Origin: Myxococcales bacterium UBA5297
GTDB lineage: Bacteria; Myxococcota; Myxococcia; Myxococcales; UBA5297
Assembly: GCA_002408385.1 (NCBI GenBank)
Contig: DHSB01000197.1
Location: 30,309 to 40,498 of the forward strand
Length of the DNA stretch: 10,190 nucleotides
Reading direction: 5' to 3'
Both the position numbers and the translations under genes were made by a program. Shown one piece after another: positions 1 through 6,636 of the stretch. The stretch's first letter is position 1. Each line of letters begins with the position of its first letter. Below the pieces are notes generated by a model that did not search any database, was not told the origin of the DNA, and saw only the letters and a list, made by a program, of their open reading frames with translations.

Positions 1-190
1 GCAACCGTTGAAGCACCGGCAGCAACGGCCGAAGCACCGGCAGCAACGGCCGAAGCACCGGGCAGCAGCCGTTGAAGGACCGGGCAGCAACCGTTGAAGC
101 ACCGGGTAGCAACCGTTGGAGGAGCCGGCAACAACCGTTGAAGGAACCGGCGGCAACCGTTGAAGCACCGGCAGCAACGGTTGAAGCCCA
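1..190. repeat. Tandem array of 21/22-bp units (about nine copies)
   Basis: Units begin at about 1, 22, 43, 65, 87, 109, 131, 153 and 174; the last is degraded. The consensus is GCAACCGTTGAAGCACCGG followed by two or three bases. Units 1, 2 and 8 are 21 bp, the others 22 bp, so no reading frame is kept through the array and it is best read as non-coding. Each unit contains CAAC-C-GTTG, a short imperfect dyad; units 2 and 3 carry CAACGGCCG instead. The array starts at the window edge and may extend to the left. There are no unique spacers, so it is a minisatellite-like repeat and not CRISPR. Confidence 0.85.
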
Positions 191-283
191 CGCCGCCAAG
201 GATTGCTGGACGTTCAACAACCGTAGGCTTCGGCTGCAGGAGCTATTGCTGCATCCTCAACAACGCGAGCATCGCCCAGCGGC

Positions 284-1303
284 TCACTCACCCAGGTAGC
301 CTGACCACACCTCCTGCACCCGGCCGATCTGGTCGTACGAATAGCTCCCCCCGACGTTGCCGCAGTGGCTGGTGCCGGCGGCGACGGTCTCGGGGACGAC
401 CTTCACGTCGGTGGGGATGCCCTCGGCTTCGTAGAACGAGAGCGCCTCGAGCACGTCGGGGACCACGAAGTCCTTGTCCCCGTAGGTGAAGAAGAGCTTG
501 GTCTCGCCGACGAGGGCCGGGTCGGTGCCGTCCCAAGCGAGCTCTCCGGCCCACGGCGCGTCTCCACCGCAGCTCAGCGCGTAGCCTCCCGGGAACCGGT
601 CGCCGAAGAGCGGGTAGAAGCTCGCCGCCAGGAAGATCGAGCCGCCCGACGAGCCGCCGAACAGCACGGGGCTGTCCGCGATGTCCCAGCCGGCGCGGAG
701 CACGTCGATCGCCTCGGCCAGCGCCTGCGCGTTCTCGCCTTCGTCGTCGAGGGCCGACTCGGGCACCGGCGTCTCGCCGTCGCAGGTGGTGTAGCTCGGC
801 CTGAGCCACCAGGCGCACGCGTTGGGGGCGCGCGCCGCGACGTAGAGGATGCCCTGCGTCGTCGTCCACGGGGCGTGCTTCTTGATGGCGAGGCCGCTGT
901 TGTACGGCCCGGCCCCGTCGCCGTGAAGGTAGACGGCCAGCTTCAGCGGCTTGTCCGCCGTGCCGGTCGGCTCGACGATCTTCAGCTCGACCCCGGCGAC
1001 GCTCGCGACGCAGTAGGAGTAGCTGACCCCGCCGGTGCTCACGCTGCCGGTGCTCGCGCAGGCGATGCCGCCTTGGCCTTTGGAGCTGCCCTCCCCTTCG
1101 GCCTCTCCTGCGTCCGGTGTGCCGCCCGCGTCGGGCTCGCCGCCCGCGTCGAAAGGCACACCCGCGTCCGCGCCGGCATCTTTGGCGGCTCCGCCATCGG
1201 CATCGACCTGGGCGTCGGCGACATCCGGGTCCGAGGAAGAACAGGCAATCACGGGCATCACGAAGAAGAGGAGCAGGGCGACTCGAGTCATGGCGGCAGA
1301 CAT
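284..1303 (-). CDS. Secreted lipoprotein with an alpha/beta-hydrolase (PHB-depolymerase/esterase-like) domain
   Basis: This 339-residue protein begins with a lipoprotein signal: a hydrophobic stretch at residues 8-20 ends in the lipobox VIAC, with Cys21 as the lipidated residue. An Asp/Ala/Gly-rich linker (about 25-75) follows, a common tether in myxobacterial surface proteins. The catalytic domain (about 85-339) shows an HGDG motif (127-130) fitting an oxyanion loop, a nucleophile elbow GGSSGG with predicted Ser219, Asp278 (or Asp276) in GDKD, and His313 in SHC. This is the serine-hydrolase triad order of PHB-depolymerase, feruloyl-esterase and related alpha/beta hydrolases. Extra cysteines (82, 98, 163, 174, 245, 314) suggest disulfides and an extracytoplasmic site. 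The substrate cannot be told. The frame stays open upstream to about 1441, but that part lacks a signal peptide. ATG at 1303 puts the signal peptide first; ATG at 1291 is an alternative. It is divergent from ftcD. Confidence 0.85.
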   Translation of the reverse strand: MSAAMTRVALLLFFVMPVIACSSSDPDVADAQVDADGGAAKDAGADAGVPFDAGGEPDAGGTPDAGEAEGEGSSKGQGGIACASTGSVSTGGVSYSYCVASVAGVELKIVEPTGTADKPLKLAVYLHGDGAGPYNSGLAIKKHAPWTTTQGILYVAARAPNACAWWLRPSYTTCDGETPVPESALDDEGENAQALAEAIDVLRAGWDIADSPVLFGGSSGGSIFLAASFYPLFGDRFPGGYALSCGGDAPWAGELAWDGTDPALVGETKLFFTYGDKDFVVPDVLEALSFYEAEGIPTDVKVVPETVAAGTSHCGNVGGSYSYDQIGRVQEVWSGYLGE

Positions 1304-1480
1304 ACCGCACCCGACGCGAGGCGAAAACGCGGACAGCCCTCGCCGCTCGCCGCGGCCGGACCGGACCACCGCCGCCGGTCGGCGGACGGGCTCTTCCGGG
1401 CCGAAGAGGAGGCGGCTCGAGGCACCAAAAACCCCCGTCAAAACACGCGCTTCTGCCTCTCGACGCCCACCGTCCCGCGG

Positions 1481-1509
1481 TTGACGCTCTAGCGAGCGCT
1501 TCGTAGGAT
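1481..1509 (+). promoter_or_regulatory. Sigma70-type promoter of ftcD
   Basis: TTGACG (1481-1486), a 17-base spacer and TAGGAT (1504-1509) match the vegetative -35/-10 pattern well. Transcription would start near 1516 and give a leader of about 22 bases before the ATG at 1538. The -10 box overlaps the more upstream in-frame ATG at 1508, which therefore cannot be the translation start from this promoter. Confidence 0.7.
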
Positions 1510-1521
1510 GCCCGCTCTTTC

Positions 1522-1529
1522 AAAAGGAG
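1522..1529 (+). promoter_or_regulatory. Ribosome binding site deciding the ftcD start
   Basis: AAAAGGAG lies eight bases before the ATG at 1538. No comparable site precedes the in-frame ATG at 1508, so 1538 is the start. The protein then begins with the conserved family N-terminus (M)KRIVECVPNFSEG. Confidence 0.85.
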
Positions 1530-1537
1530 CGGTGCAG

Positions 1538-3055
1538 ATGAAGCGAATCGTCGAGTGCGTTCCGAACTTCAGCGAGGGCCGCAGGCCCGAGGTCGTCGAT
1601 CAGATCGTCGCGGCGATCCAGGCGGTGCCGGGCGTGACCCTGCTCGACAAGGAGATGGACGCGAACCACAACCGCGCGGTCGTCACCTTCGTCGGCGACA
1701 CCGAGCCGGTCGTCGAGGCTGCCTTTCGCGGCGCGCAGAAGGCCCGCGAGCTCATCGACCTGACCCAGCACACCGGCGAGCACCCGCGCATGGGCGCGAT
1801 GGACGTCTGCCCGTTCATCCCCATCTCCGGGGTGAGCAACGAGGAGTGCATCGAGCTCGCCAAGCGGCTCGGCAAGCGGATGGCCGAGGAGCTCAGCATC
1901 CCGGTCTACCTCTACGAGCTCGCGGCGCAGAGCCCCGACCGCATCGACCTCGCCGCGGTGCGCAAGGGCCAGTTCGAAGGCATCCGCGAGGCGATCAAGA
2001 CCGACCCGAATCGCAAGCCCGACTTCGGCCCGAGCGAGGTGCACCCGACCGCCGGCGCCACCGCGGTGGGCGCGCGCTTCCCGCTGGTCGCCTACAACGT
2101 CAACCTGAACACGCCCGATGTGGAGATCGCCAAGAAGATCGCCAAGGCGCTGCGCTTCCGCGACGGCGGCTTCCGCTACGCCAAGGCGATGGGCTTCATG
2201 ATCGAGGAGAAGAACTGCGCCCAGGTCTCGATCAACATGACCAACTACACGGGCACCGGGCTGCACCGCGCCTTCGAGTTCGTCAAGCGCGAGGCCGAGC
2301 GCTACGGGGTCGGCGTGCGCGAGAGCGAGGTGATCGGCCTGGTCCCGCAACAGGCGCTCATCGACGCGGCCACCTGGTACCTGCAGGTCGACTCCTTCAA
2401 GAACGAGCAGATCCTCGAGAGCAAGCTGGTCGAGTCCGGCCAGAGCCTGACCGACTTCCTCGAGGAGATGGCCGCCCCGACCCCGACCCCGGGCGGCGGC
2501 TCGGCCTCGGCGCTCTCGGGCGCGGTGGGCGCTTCGCTGCTCGCGATGGTCGCCGGGCTGACCGCAGGCAAGAAGGGCTACGAGGCGGTCTCCGACGAGA
2601 TGGCGCAGCGCAAGGCGACGCTGACCCCGATGCGCACGCAGTTCCACGCCTTCATCGACAAGGACGCCAAGGCCTTCGACATGGTGATGGCGGCCTTCAA
2701 GCTCCCGAAGAACACCGACGAGGAGAAGGCGGCCCGCTCGGCGGCGATCCAGGAGGCGACCAAGGGCGCCTGCGAGGTGCCGCTCGAGGTGATGTCGCTC
2801 GCGGTCGAGGCGCTCGAGCACGGGGTGGCCATCGCCGAGAAGGGCAACAAAAACTCGATCACCGATGCCGCCGTCGGCCTGATGCACCTGCAGACCGCGC
2901 TCAAGGGCGCCCACCTCAACGTCCAGATCAACCTGCCGTCGATCAAGGACGAGGCCTATCTCGCCGAGAAGAAGCGGCTCGCCGCCGAGCTGCTCGAGAA
3001 GGGCAACGGGCTCGCCGCGAAGACCGACGAGCTGGTGCAGAAGGGCATGGCCTGA
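1538..3055 (+). CDS. ftcD: Glutamate formimidoyltransferase / formimidoyltetrahydrofolate cyclodeaminase (fused)
   Basis: This 505-residue cytoplasmic enzyme carries two activities. The transferase half (about 1-300) moves the formimino group of N-formimino-L-glutamate, a histidine breakdown product, onto tetrahydrofolate. The cyclodeaminase half (about 305-505) releases ammonia and gives 5,10-methenyl-THF. Family marks seen are VECVPNFSEG at the N-terminus, GEHPRMGAMDVCPFIP with His82 at the position of the catalytic His82 of the mammalian enzyme, and YLYELAA. Further marks are EEKNCAQVSINMTNY, VGLVPQQAL, then PTPGGGSASAL opening the cyclodeaminase domain, LPKNTDEEK and GNKNSITDA. The length is a little below the roughly 540 residues of vertebrate FTCD, and both domains look intact. 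No hut genes (hutH, hutU, hutI) lie in the window. The gene seems to stand alone, with its own promoter and terminator. Confidence 0.97.
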   Translation: MKRIVECVPNFSEGRRPEVVDQIVAAIQAVPGVTLLDKEMDANHNRAVVTFVGDTEPVVEAAFRGAQKARELIDLTQHTGEHPRMGAMDVCPFIPISGVSNEECIELAKRLGKRMAEELSIPVYLYELAAQSPDRIDLAAVRKGQFEGIREAIKTDPNRKPDFGPSEVHPTAGATAVGARFPLVAYNVNLNTPDVEIAKKIAKALRFRDGGFRYAKAMGFMIEEKNCAQVSINMTNYTGTGLHRAFEFVKREAERYGVGVRESEVIGLVPQQALIDAATWYLQVDSFKNEQILESKLVESGQSLTDFLEEMAAPTPTPGGGSASALSGAVGASLLAMVAGLTAGKKGYEAVSDEMAQRKATLTPMRTQFHAFIDKDAKAFDMVMAAFKLPKNTDEEKAARSAAIQEATKGACEVPLEVMSLAVEALEHGVAIAEKGNKNSITDAAVGLMHLQTALKGAHLNVQINLPSIKDEAYLAEKKRLAAELLEKGNGLAAKTDELVQKGMA

Positions 3056-3079
3056 TCGCCCGCGCAGCTCATTGATTCT

Positions 3080-3120
3080 GAAGCCCCTCGCCCGATGGCG
3101 GTCGAGGGGCTTCTTGCTTC
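3080..3120 (+). terminator. Intrinsic terminator of ftcD
   Basis: A perfect 11-bp stem, GAAGCCCCTCG (3080-3090) with CGAGGGGCTTC (3103-3113), encloses a 12-base loop. It begins 25 bases after the ftcD stop and is followed by a T-rich stretch, TTGCTTC. Confidence 0.9.
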
Positions 3121-3251
3121 TGGGCGGCGCGAACCGGCAGCTCGCCGGCTCGGCCACAGTGCCGGCTTCCGGACAACCGCGCGGACGGCCGGCCTGAGCG
3201 GTTTCGGGCCCTCGCAAGGTCCCGAGAAGTGAGCGGGGAGCCACACGCCGG

Positions 3252-3280
3252 TTGAGTGATTCCGCTCACCCGCCTAGGAT
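3252..3280 (+). promoter_or_regulatory. Sigma70-type promoter of the cysteine-rich lipoprotein gene
   Basis: TTGAGT (3252-3257), a 17-base spacer and TAGGAT (3275-3280) have the same spacing and the same -10 hexamer as the ftcD promoter. The predicted transcript start near 3287 leaves a leader of about 22 bases. Confidence 0.65.
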
Positions 3281-3294
3281 GTCCGGCTTCCAAC

Positions 3295-3302
3295 TAGGAG
3301 GT
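3295..3302 (+). promoter_or_regulatory. Strong ribosome binding site
   Basis: TAGGAGGT is close to the full anti-Shine-Dalgarno complement. It sits six bases before the ATG at 3309, which fixes the start and puts the lipoprotein signal at the N-terminus. An upstream in-frame TTG at 3252 is part of the -35 box. Confidence 0.85.
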
Positions 3303-3308
3303 CCTCAC

Positions 3309-5066
3309 ATGAAACGCTCGTTCTTCGCGCTCCTCGGCGCACTGGCTGCTCTCTCACTCGCCGGCTGTAGCGGAGCCGACTGCGGTCCGAATCAGAAAGA
3401 CGTAGACGGCAAGTGCGTCTGCGAAACCGGCTTCAGCGATTGCGACGGCGACGCGAGCAACGGCTGCGAGAACCCCCTGCCCGGCTGCGCCTGCGTGCCG
3501 AGCTGCGAGGGCAAGGTCTGTGGCGCCGACGGCTGCGGCGGAAGCTGCGGCACCTGCACCTTCGGAACCTGCAACTCGAGCGGCCAGTGCGAGTGCACCC
3601 CGCAGTGTGGCGGCAAGACCTGCGGCCCGGACGGCTGCGGCGGGGTCTGCGGCACCTGCTCCAACGGCCAGTCGTGCAGCACGGCCAACCAGTGCATCAC
3701 CACCGACCCGCTCACCTCCTGCACCGCGCCGGAGCCCCAGTACACCGGCACCTTCACCGCCGATCAGTTCTGCGAGGCTCGGGCGAAGGTCATCTGCGAC
3801 CGCATGGCCCGCTGCTGCCTGCTCGGCGACGGGATGTACGACAAGTGCGTAGACTTCCAGACCGCGGACTGCGACGAGCAGGAGAAGATGGCCCGCATCC
3901 GCGCCGGGATCACCAACTTCGACGTCGCGAAGGCCAAGACCTGCCTCGACCTCGAAGCGCAGCGGGTCACCTGCGACGGCACGATGTACGAGCTGCTCGC
4001 GCCCGAGTGCGACAACTACAACCTGTTCCCCTTCGGCGAGCAGCCCCAAGACGCCCCCTGCTTCGACCGCAACGACTGCGCCAAGCTGCGCTGTGACCGC
4101 GGCATGGGCACCTGCGACCCGGCCGGCACGCCCGAGGCCGAGCGGACCAACCGCGGCGGCACCTGCCAGCCGTACCGGGTCGTCGGAGACACCTGCAACA
4201 CCTCCGACCTGTACTGCAACCCGATGAAGCTCGGCACCTCCTCCCCGGCCAGCTACTGCGACGCGACGAGCGGCCTGTGCGTCGAGCGCGCCGCCAACGG
4301 CACCTCCTGCACCGGCAACTTCATGTGCAAGTCGGGCTTCTGCCAGAACGTCTGCACGGATCGCAAGGCCTTCGGCCAGCCGTGCGGAGTCGCCGACCAG
4401 TGCGCGGCCGGCCCGGACTGCGGCGGGACCTCGTGCGCTTGCACCGGCACCTGCGCGCGCCCCTTCACCGGCGGGGTCGGCGCGCTCTGCCGCCTGCCGA
4501 GCCAGTCGGTCTACGGCGCGGGCACCGAGTGCGACTACAAGACCACCTACTGCAAGGGCGCGACCCAGACCGAATTCGGCACCTGCACGGCCTTTACGGC
4601 GGCGGGCAGCCCCTGCGTCGAGAAGGAGGAGTGTGGTCCGACGGCCGCCTGCGCCGGCTCGCCCAAGGTCTGCACGCCGCTCAAGGATCCGGGCGAGAGC
4701 TGCACTCACTACAGCCAGTGCAAGAGCGGCCTGACCTGCAGCTCGCAGGTCTGCGTGACGCTCGGTGGCGACGGCGCCGTGTGCGCCAGCGACTACGACT
4801 GCCAGCGCTTCGGCCGCTGCAACACCTACACGGGCAAGTGCGAGCTCGCCCCGGGCACCGCCGGCGAGGCTTGCAGTGAGCTGATCGGGCCGGTGTGCGA
4901 AGAGGGCTACTGCGGCGTGACCGACAAGGTCTGCAAGGCGCTCCTCGGCGACGGGCAGCAGTGCAACAGTCTCAGCCGCGACTACGACGAGGCCTGCGGC
5001 TCGGGCGACTGCGAGAAGGTCGACTCTTCGACCTGGCTGTGCCGGCCGACCTGCATCTGGCAGTAG
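3309..5066 (+). CDS. Very cysteine-rich surface lipoprotein (Dickkopf-like Cys modules)
   Basis: This 585-residue protein has a lipoprotein signal, MKRSFFALLGALAALSLAGC, with lipobox LAGC and lipidated Cys20. Cysteine is unusually frequent, about 77 residues. Residues 25-60 hold a small Cys segment with DCDGDASNGCE. Two copies of a CxGKxCGxDGCGGxCGxC module follow (about 62-83 and 96-117). A helical segment (about 150-235) begins FCEARAKVICDRMARCC and resembles a domain common in myxobacterial Cys-rich lipoproteins. Residues 250-585 contain about eight repeats of the type G-x-x-C-x(5-8)-C-x(4-6)-C-x(n)-C, which databases often name Dickkopf N-terminal-like. No catalytic residues were recognised. 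The likely role is a disulfide-rich surface structure for binding or adhesion; this is inference. It has its own promoter and terminator and seems to be transcribed alone. Confidence 0.88.
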   Translation: MKRSFFALLGALAALSLAGCSGADCGPNQKDVDGKCVCETGFSDCDGDASNGCENPLPGCACVPSCEGKVCGADGCGGSCGTCTFGTCNSSGQCECTPQCGGKTCGPDGCGGVCGTCSNGQSCSTANQCITTDPLTSCTAPEPQYTGTFTADQFCEARAKVICDRMARCCLLGDGMYDKCVDFQTADCDEQEKMARIRAGITNFDVAKAKTCLDLEAQRVTCDGTMYELLAPECDNYNLFPFGEQPQDAPCFDRNDCAKLRCDRGMGTCDPAGTPEAERTNRGGTCQPYRVVGDTCNTSDLYCNPMKLGTSSPASYCDATSGLCVERAANGTSCTGNFMCKSGFCQNVCTDRKAFGQPCGVADQCAAGPDCGGTSCACTGTCARPFTGGVGALCRLPSQSVYGAGTECDYKTTYCKGATQTEFGTCTAFTAAGSPCVEKEECGPTAACAGSPKVCTPLKDPGESCTHYSQCKSGLTCSSQVCVTLGGDGAVCASDYDCQRFGRCNTYTGKCELAPGTAGEACSELIGPVCEEGYCGVTDKVCKALLGDGQQCNSLSRDYDEACGSGDCEKVDSSTWLCRPTCIWQ

Positions 5067-5102
5067 CGGTTCGCTGAGCGCTATGGCGCTCGAGATGGTG
5101 AA

Positions 5103-5145
5103 AGAGCCCCTCCTCCGTCAGTCGGAGGAGGGGCTTTCGCTTGTG
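5103..5145 (+). terminator. Intrinsic terminator of the cysteine-rich lipoprotein gene
   Basis: GCCCCTCCTCCG (5106-5117) pairs perfectly with CGGAGGAGGGGC (5123-5134) around a five-base loop. A-T and G-T pairs lengthen the stem outwards. TTTCGCTT follows. It begins 36 bases after the stop codon at 5066. Confidence 0.9.
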
Positions 5146-5382
5146 GATGGAGGGCGGAGCTCCAGCTCCGCCGCGCGAACGAGCGACGCCGCTTGTGGAT
5201 GGAGGGCGGGAGCTCCAGCTCCGCCGCGCGACCGCACGACGACGACGTTCGAGCTTCATCCTCCAGTCGATTGGGGAGCTTCGCGGCCTTGCCTGATCGC
5301 AGCCGATGGATGGAGGGCCGAGCTCCACGGCTCCAGGTCCCGGCCGCGCGACGCACGACGACGACGTTGGAGCTTCATCCTC
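5139..5382. repeat. Cluster of palindromic intergenic repeats (A and B blocks)
   Basis: Block A (TGGATGGAGGGCGGAGCTCC and the following bases, ending GCCGCGCGA) occurs at 5139-5178, 5191-5231 and, diverged, 5303-5351. Its core GGCGGAGCT-CC-AGCTCCGCC (5153-5172) is a perfect hairpin; the second copy at 5205-5225 has one extra G. Block B (31 bp, from CGCACGACGACG to CTTCATCCTC) follows the second and third A copies at 5233-5263 and 5352-5382, with 30 of 31 bases identical. Each A+B composite is bounded by GGATGGAG and CTTCATCC, near-inverted ends. This looks like a REP- or MITE-like family, sited exactly between two convergent genes. No gene was found in the gap. Confidence 0.8.
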
Positions 5383-5420
5383 GACTGCTCCCTTCGCCCG
5401 GCGCGACGCTCCGATCCGCC

Positions 5421-5457
5421 ATGAAGAAAGCCCCTCCTCCGCACTGGAGAAGGGGCT
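5421..5457 (-). terminator. Intrinsic terminator of the BamE-like gene
   Basis: Read on the minus strand, AGCCCCTTCTCC pairs with GGAGGAGGGGCT (one T-G pair) around the loop AGTGC, and TTCTTCAT follows. It begins 28 bases beyond the stop of the minus-strand gene. Its right half shares CGGAGGAGGGGCTTTC with the facing terminator at 5103-5145. Confidence 0.88.
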
Positions 5458-5484
5458 CTCAGGCTTCGAGCTTCAGGCTCTGGG

Positions 5485-6573
5485 CTACTTGCGGACCTCG
5501 GACACCTTCCCATCAGCGAAGCGCACGATGAGCTTGCCGAAGCGGTTCTTCCAGTAGGTCCACTCGTTCGAGTCGAGGCTCGGGTTCGCGTGCTCCGGCG
5601 GGTAGCCGATGGCGAAGATGACGCCCTGCTTCGACATGCCCTCGATGGCCCGGCCCTCGCGGATGCCCTCCTGGTCGACCTTGCCGAGCTTGACCTTCGC
5701 ATCGCACCGGGCGCCGAAGTACTTGGCGAGGTGGGTGTCGCGGTCTTCGCGCAGGGTCTCATGGAAGAGGTACTCGTACTCGCGGCCCGAATCGACCAGC
5801 GTGAACTTCATCGCCCTCTTGTTGATGGACTTGACGCGCACCTTCGTGCAGCGCGGTAGCAGCCCCTCGACCTGGTAGTTCACCGAGTAGAGCCGCTGGT
5901 TCTTCTCGTCCGGGTGCAGGTTGACGAGCGTGAAGAGCTCGGCTCCGGCGACGAAGCCTTCCTTGGGCGCGACGACTGGCTCGGGCGCCTTGAAGTTGTC
6001 GTTGCCCGCGGGCTCCGCGGAAGCGCTCGACCCCGAGCCGCTGCTCACCTTGCCGTCGACGAAGCGCACCGCGTTCTTCACGAAGCGGTTCTGCCAGTAC
6101 ATCCACTCGTTGGACTCGAGGTTGGGCGTGGCGTGCTCGGGCGGATAGCCGAGGGCGAGGATGACCCCTTCCCTGGTCATTCCGTCGTAGACCCTGCCGT
6201 CGCGGATGCCCTCCCGATCGATCTTGCTGAGCGACTTGACCTTCGCCTCCGGGCACTGCTCGCCGACGATCTTGGCGATGTGGGCGTCGATGCTGTCGCG
6301 CAGCGTCTTGTGGAACTCGTACTGGTACTCGCGCCCGCCCTCGACGAGCTTGAGCTTCATCCCCTTGCGGCTCATCGAGGTGATCTGGACCTTGGTGCAC
6401 AGGGGCAGCAACGCGTCGAGCTGATAGTTCACCGACGAGAGCCGCAAGTTCTTCTCGTCCGGGTGCAGGTTGACGAGGGTGTAGAGCTCCTTGCCGGCGT
6501 AGTCGTTGCCGGCGTAGGCGGGGACCGAGAGCAACAGGGCGAAGCCCAACCCGAGGATCTTGTTCGCGTTCAT
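5485..6573 (-). CDS. Secreted protein with two tandem BamE/SmpA-like units
   Basis: This 362-residue protein has a Sec signal peptide, MNANKILGLGFALLLSVPAYA, with likely cleavage after residue 21 and no lipobox. The mature part is an internal duplication. Unit 1 (about 25-180) and unit 2 (about 208-362) are roughly 60% identical by eye and are joined by a Ser/Ala/Pro-rich linker. Each starts (Y/F)TLVNLHPDEKN and has one conserved Cys after LLP and another after the GREY segment. Each ends with GM(T/S)xxGVIxAxGYPPEHAxPxLxSNEWxYWxNRF...VRFxDGKV. That last part matches the BamE/SmpA/OmlA fold pattern: GMTxxxV, a G-x-P turn, WxY, and a strand ending FxDGKV. BamE itself is a small lipoprotein of the outer-membrane assembly complex; this protein is larger, not lipidated and probably periplasmic. 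The exact role is unknown. ATG 6573 is chosen because the signal peptide starts there; the longer frame to 6684 is unlikely. Confidence 0.85.
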   Translation of the reverse strand: MNANKILGLGFALLLSVPAYAGNDYAGKELYTLVNLHPDEKNLRLSSVNYQLDALLPLCTKVQITSMSRKGMKLKLVEGGREYQYEFHKTLRDSIDAHIAKIVGEQCPEAKVKSLSKIDREGIRDGRVYDGMTREGVILALGYPPEHATPNLESNEWMYWQNRFVKNAVRFVDGKVSSGSGSSASAEPAGNDNFKAPEPVVAPKEGFVAGAELFTLVNLHPDEKNQRLYSVNYQVEGLLPRCTKVRVKSINKRAMKFTLVDSGREYEYLFHETLREDRDTHLAKYFGARCDAKVKLGKVDQEGIREGRAIEGMSKQGVIFAIGYPPEHANPSLDSNEWTYWKNRFGKLIVRFADGKVSEVRK

Positions 6574-6578
6574 GGCCT

Positions 6579-6617
6579 TGTCGTTGGTTGTGCGTCTTGC
6601 GACGCCTGTCGTTGGTT
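6579..6617 (-). promoter_or_regulatory. Leader hairpin with a GCAA tetraloop between two direct repeats
   Basis: On the minus strand, just before the ATG at 6573, AACCAACGACA occurs twice (6617-6607 and 6589-6579). Between the copies lies GCGTC-GCAA-GACGC (6605-6592), a five-bp stem closed by a GNRA tetraloop. The second repeat ends directly before AGGCC and the start codon. The arrangement suggests control of translation, but no known riboswitch class was recognised. Confidence 0.45.
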
Positions 6618-6636
6618 TGATTGCCCGCCCCAAGGC

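Noticed and set aside
1..190. CRISPR array
   Set aside because: The units are directly adjacent with no unique spacers, and no cas gene is nearby.
200..283. Terminator after the hydrolase gene
   Set aside because: Only a short five-bp TGCAG/CTGCA stem without a T tract was found.
1413..1441. Minus-strand promoter for the hydrolase gene
   Set aside because: TTGACG is present at 1441-1436, but no acceptable -10 box follows at 16-18 bases, so the promoter could not be located.
365..1492. Plus-strand open frames over the hydrolase gene
   Set aside because: These are shadows. The minus strand carries a lipoprotein signal and a complete hydrolase triad, and the plus-strand translations show no motif.
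3131..3180. CCGGC/GCCGG small hairpins downstream of the ftcD terminator
   Set aside because: They are short and expected by chance in DNA of this base composition.
1520..3244. Long minus-strand open frame (574 codons) opposite ftcD
   Set aside because: It is an antisense shadow of a GC-rich gene: low-complexity Arg/Leu/Ala/Gly content, no domain, and it covers the clearly real ftcD and its terminator.
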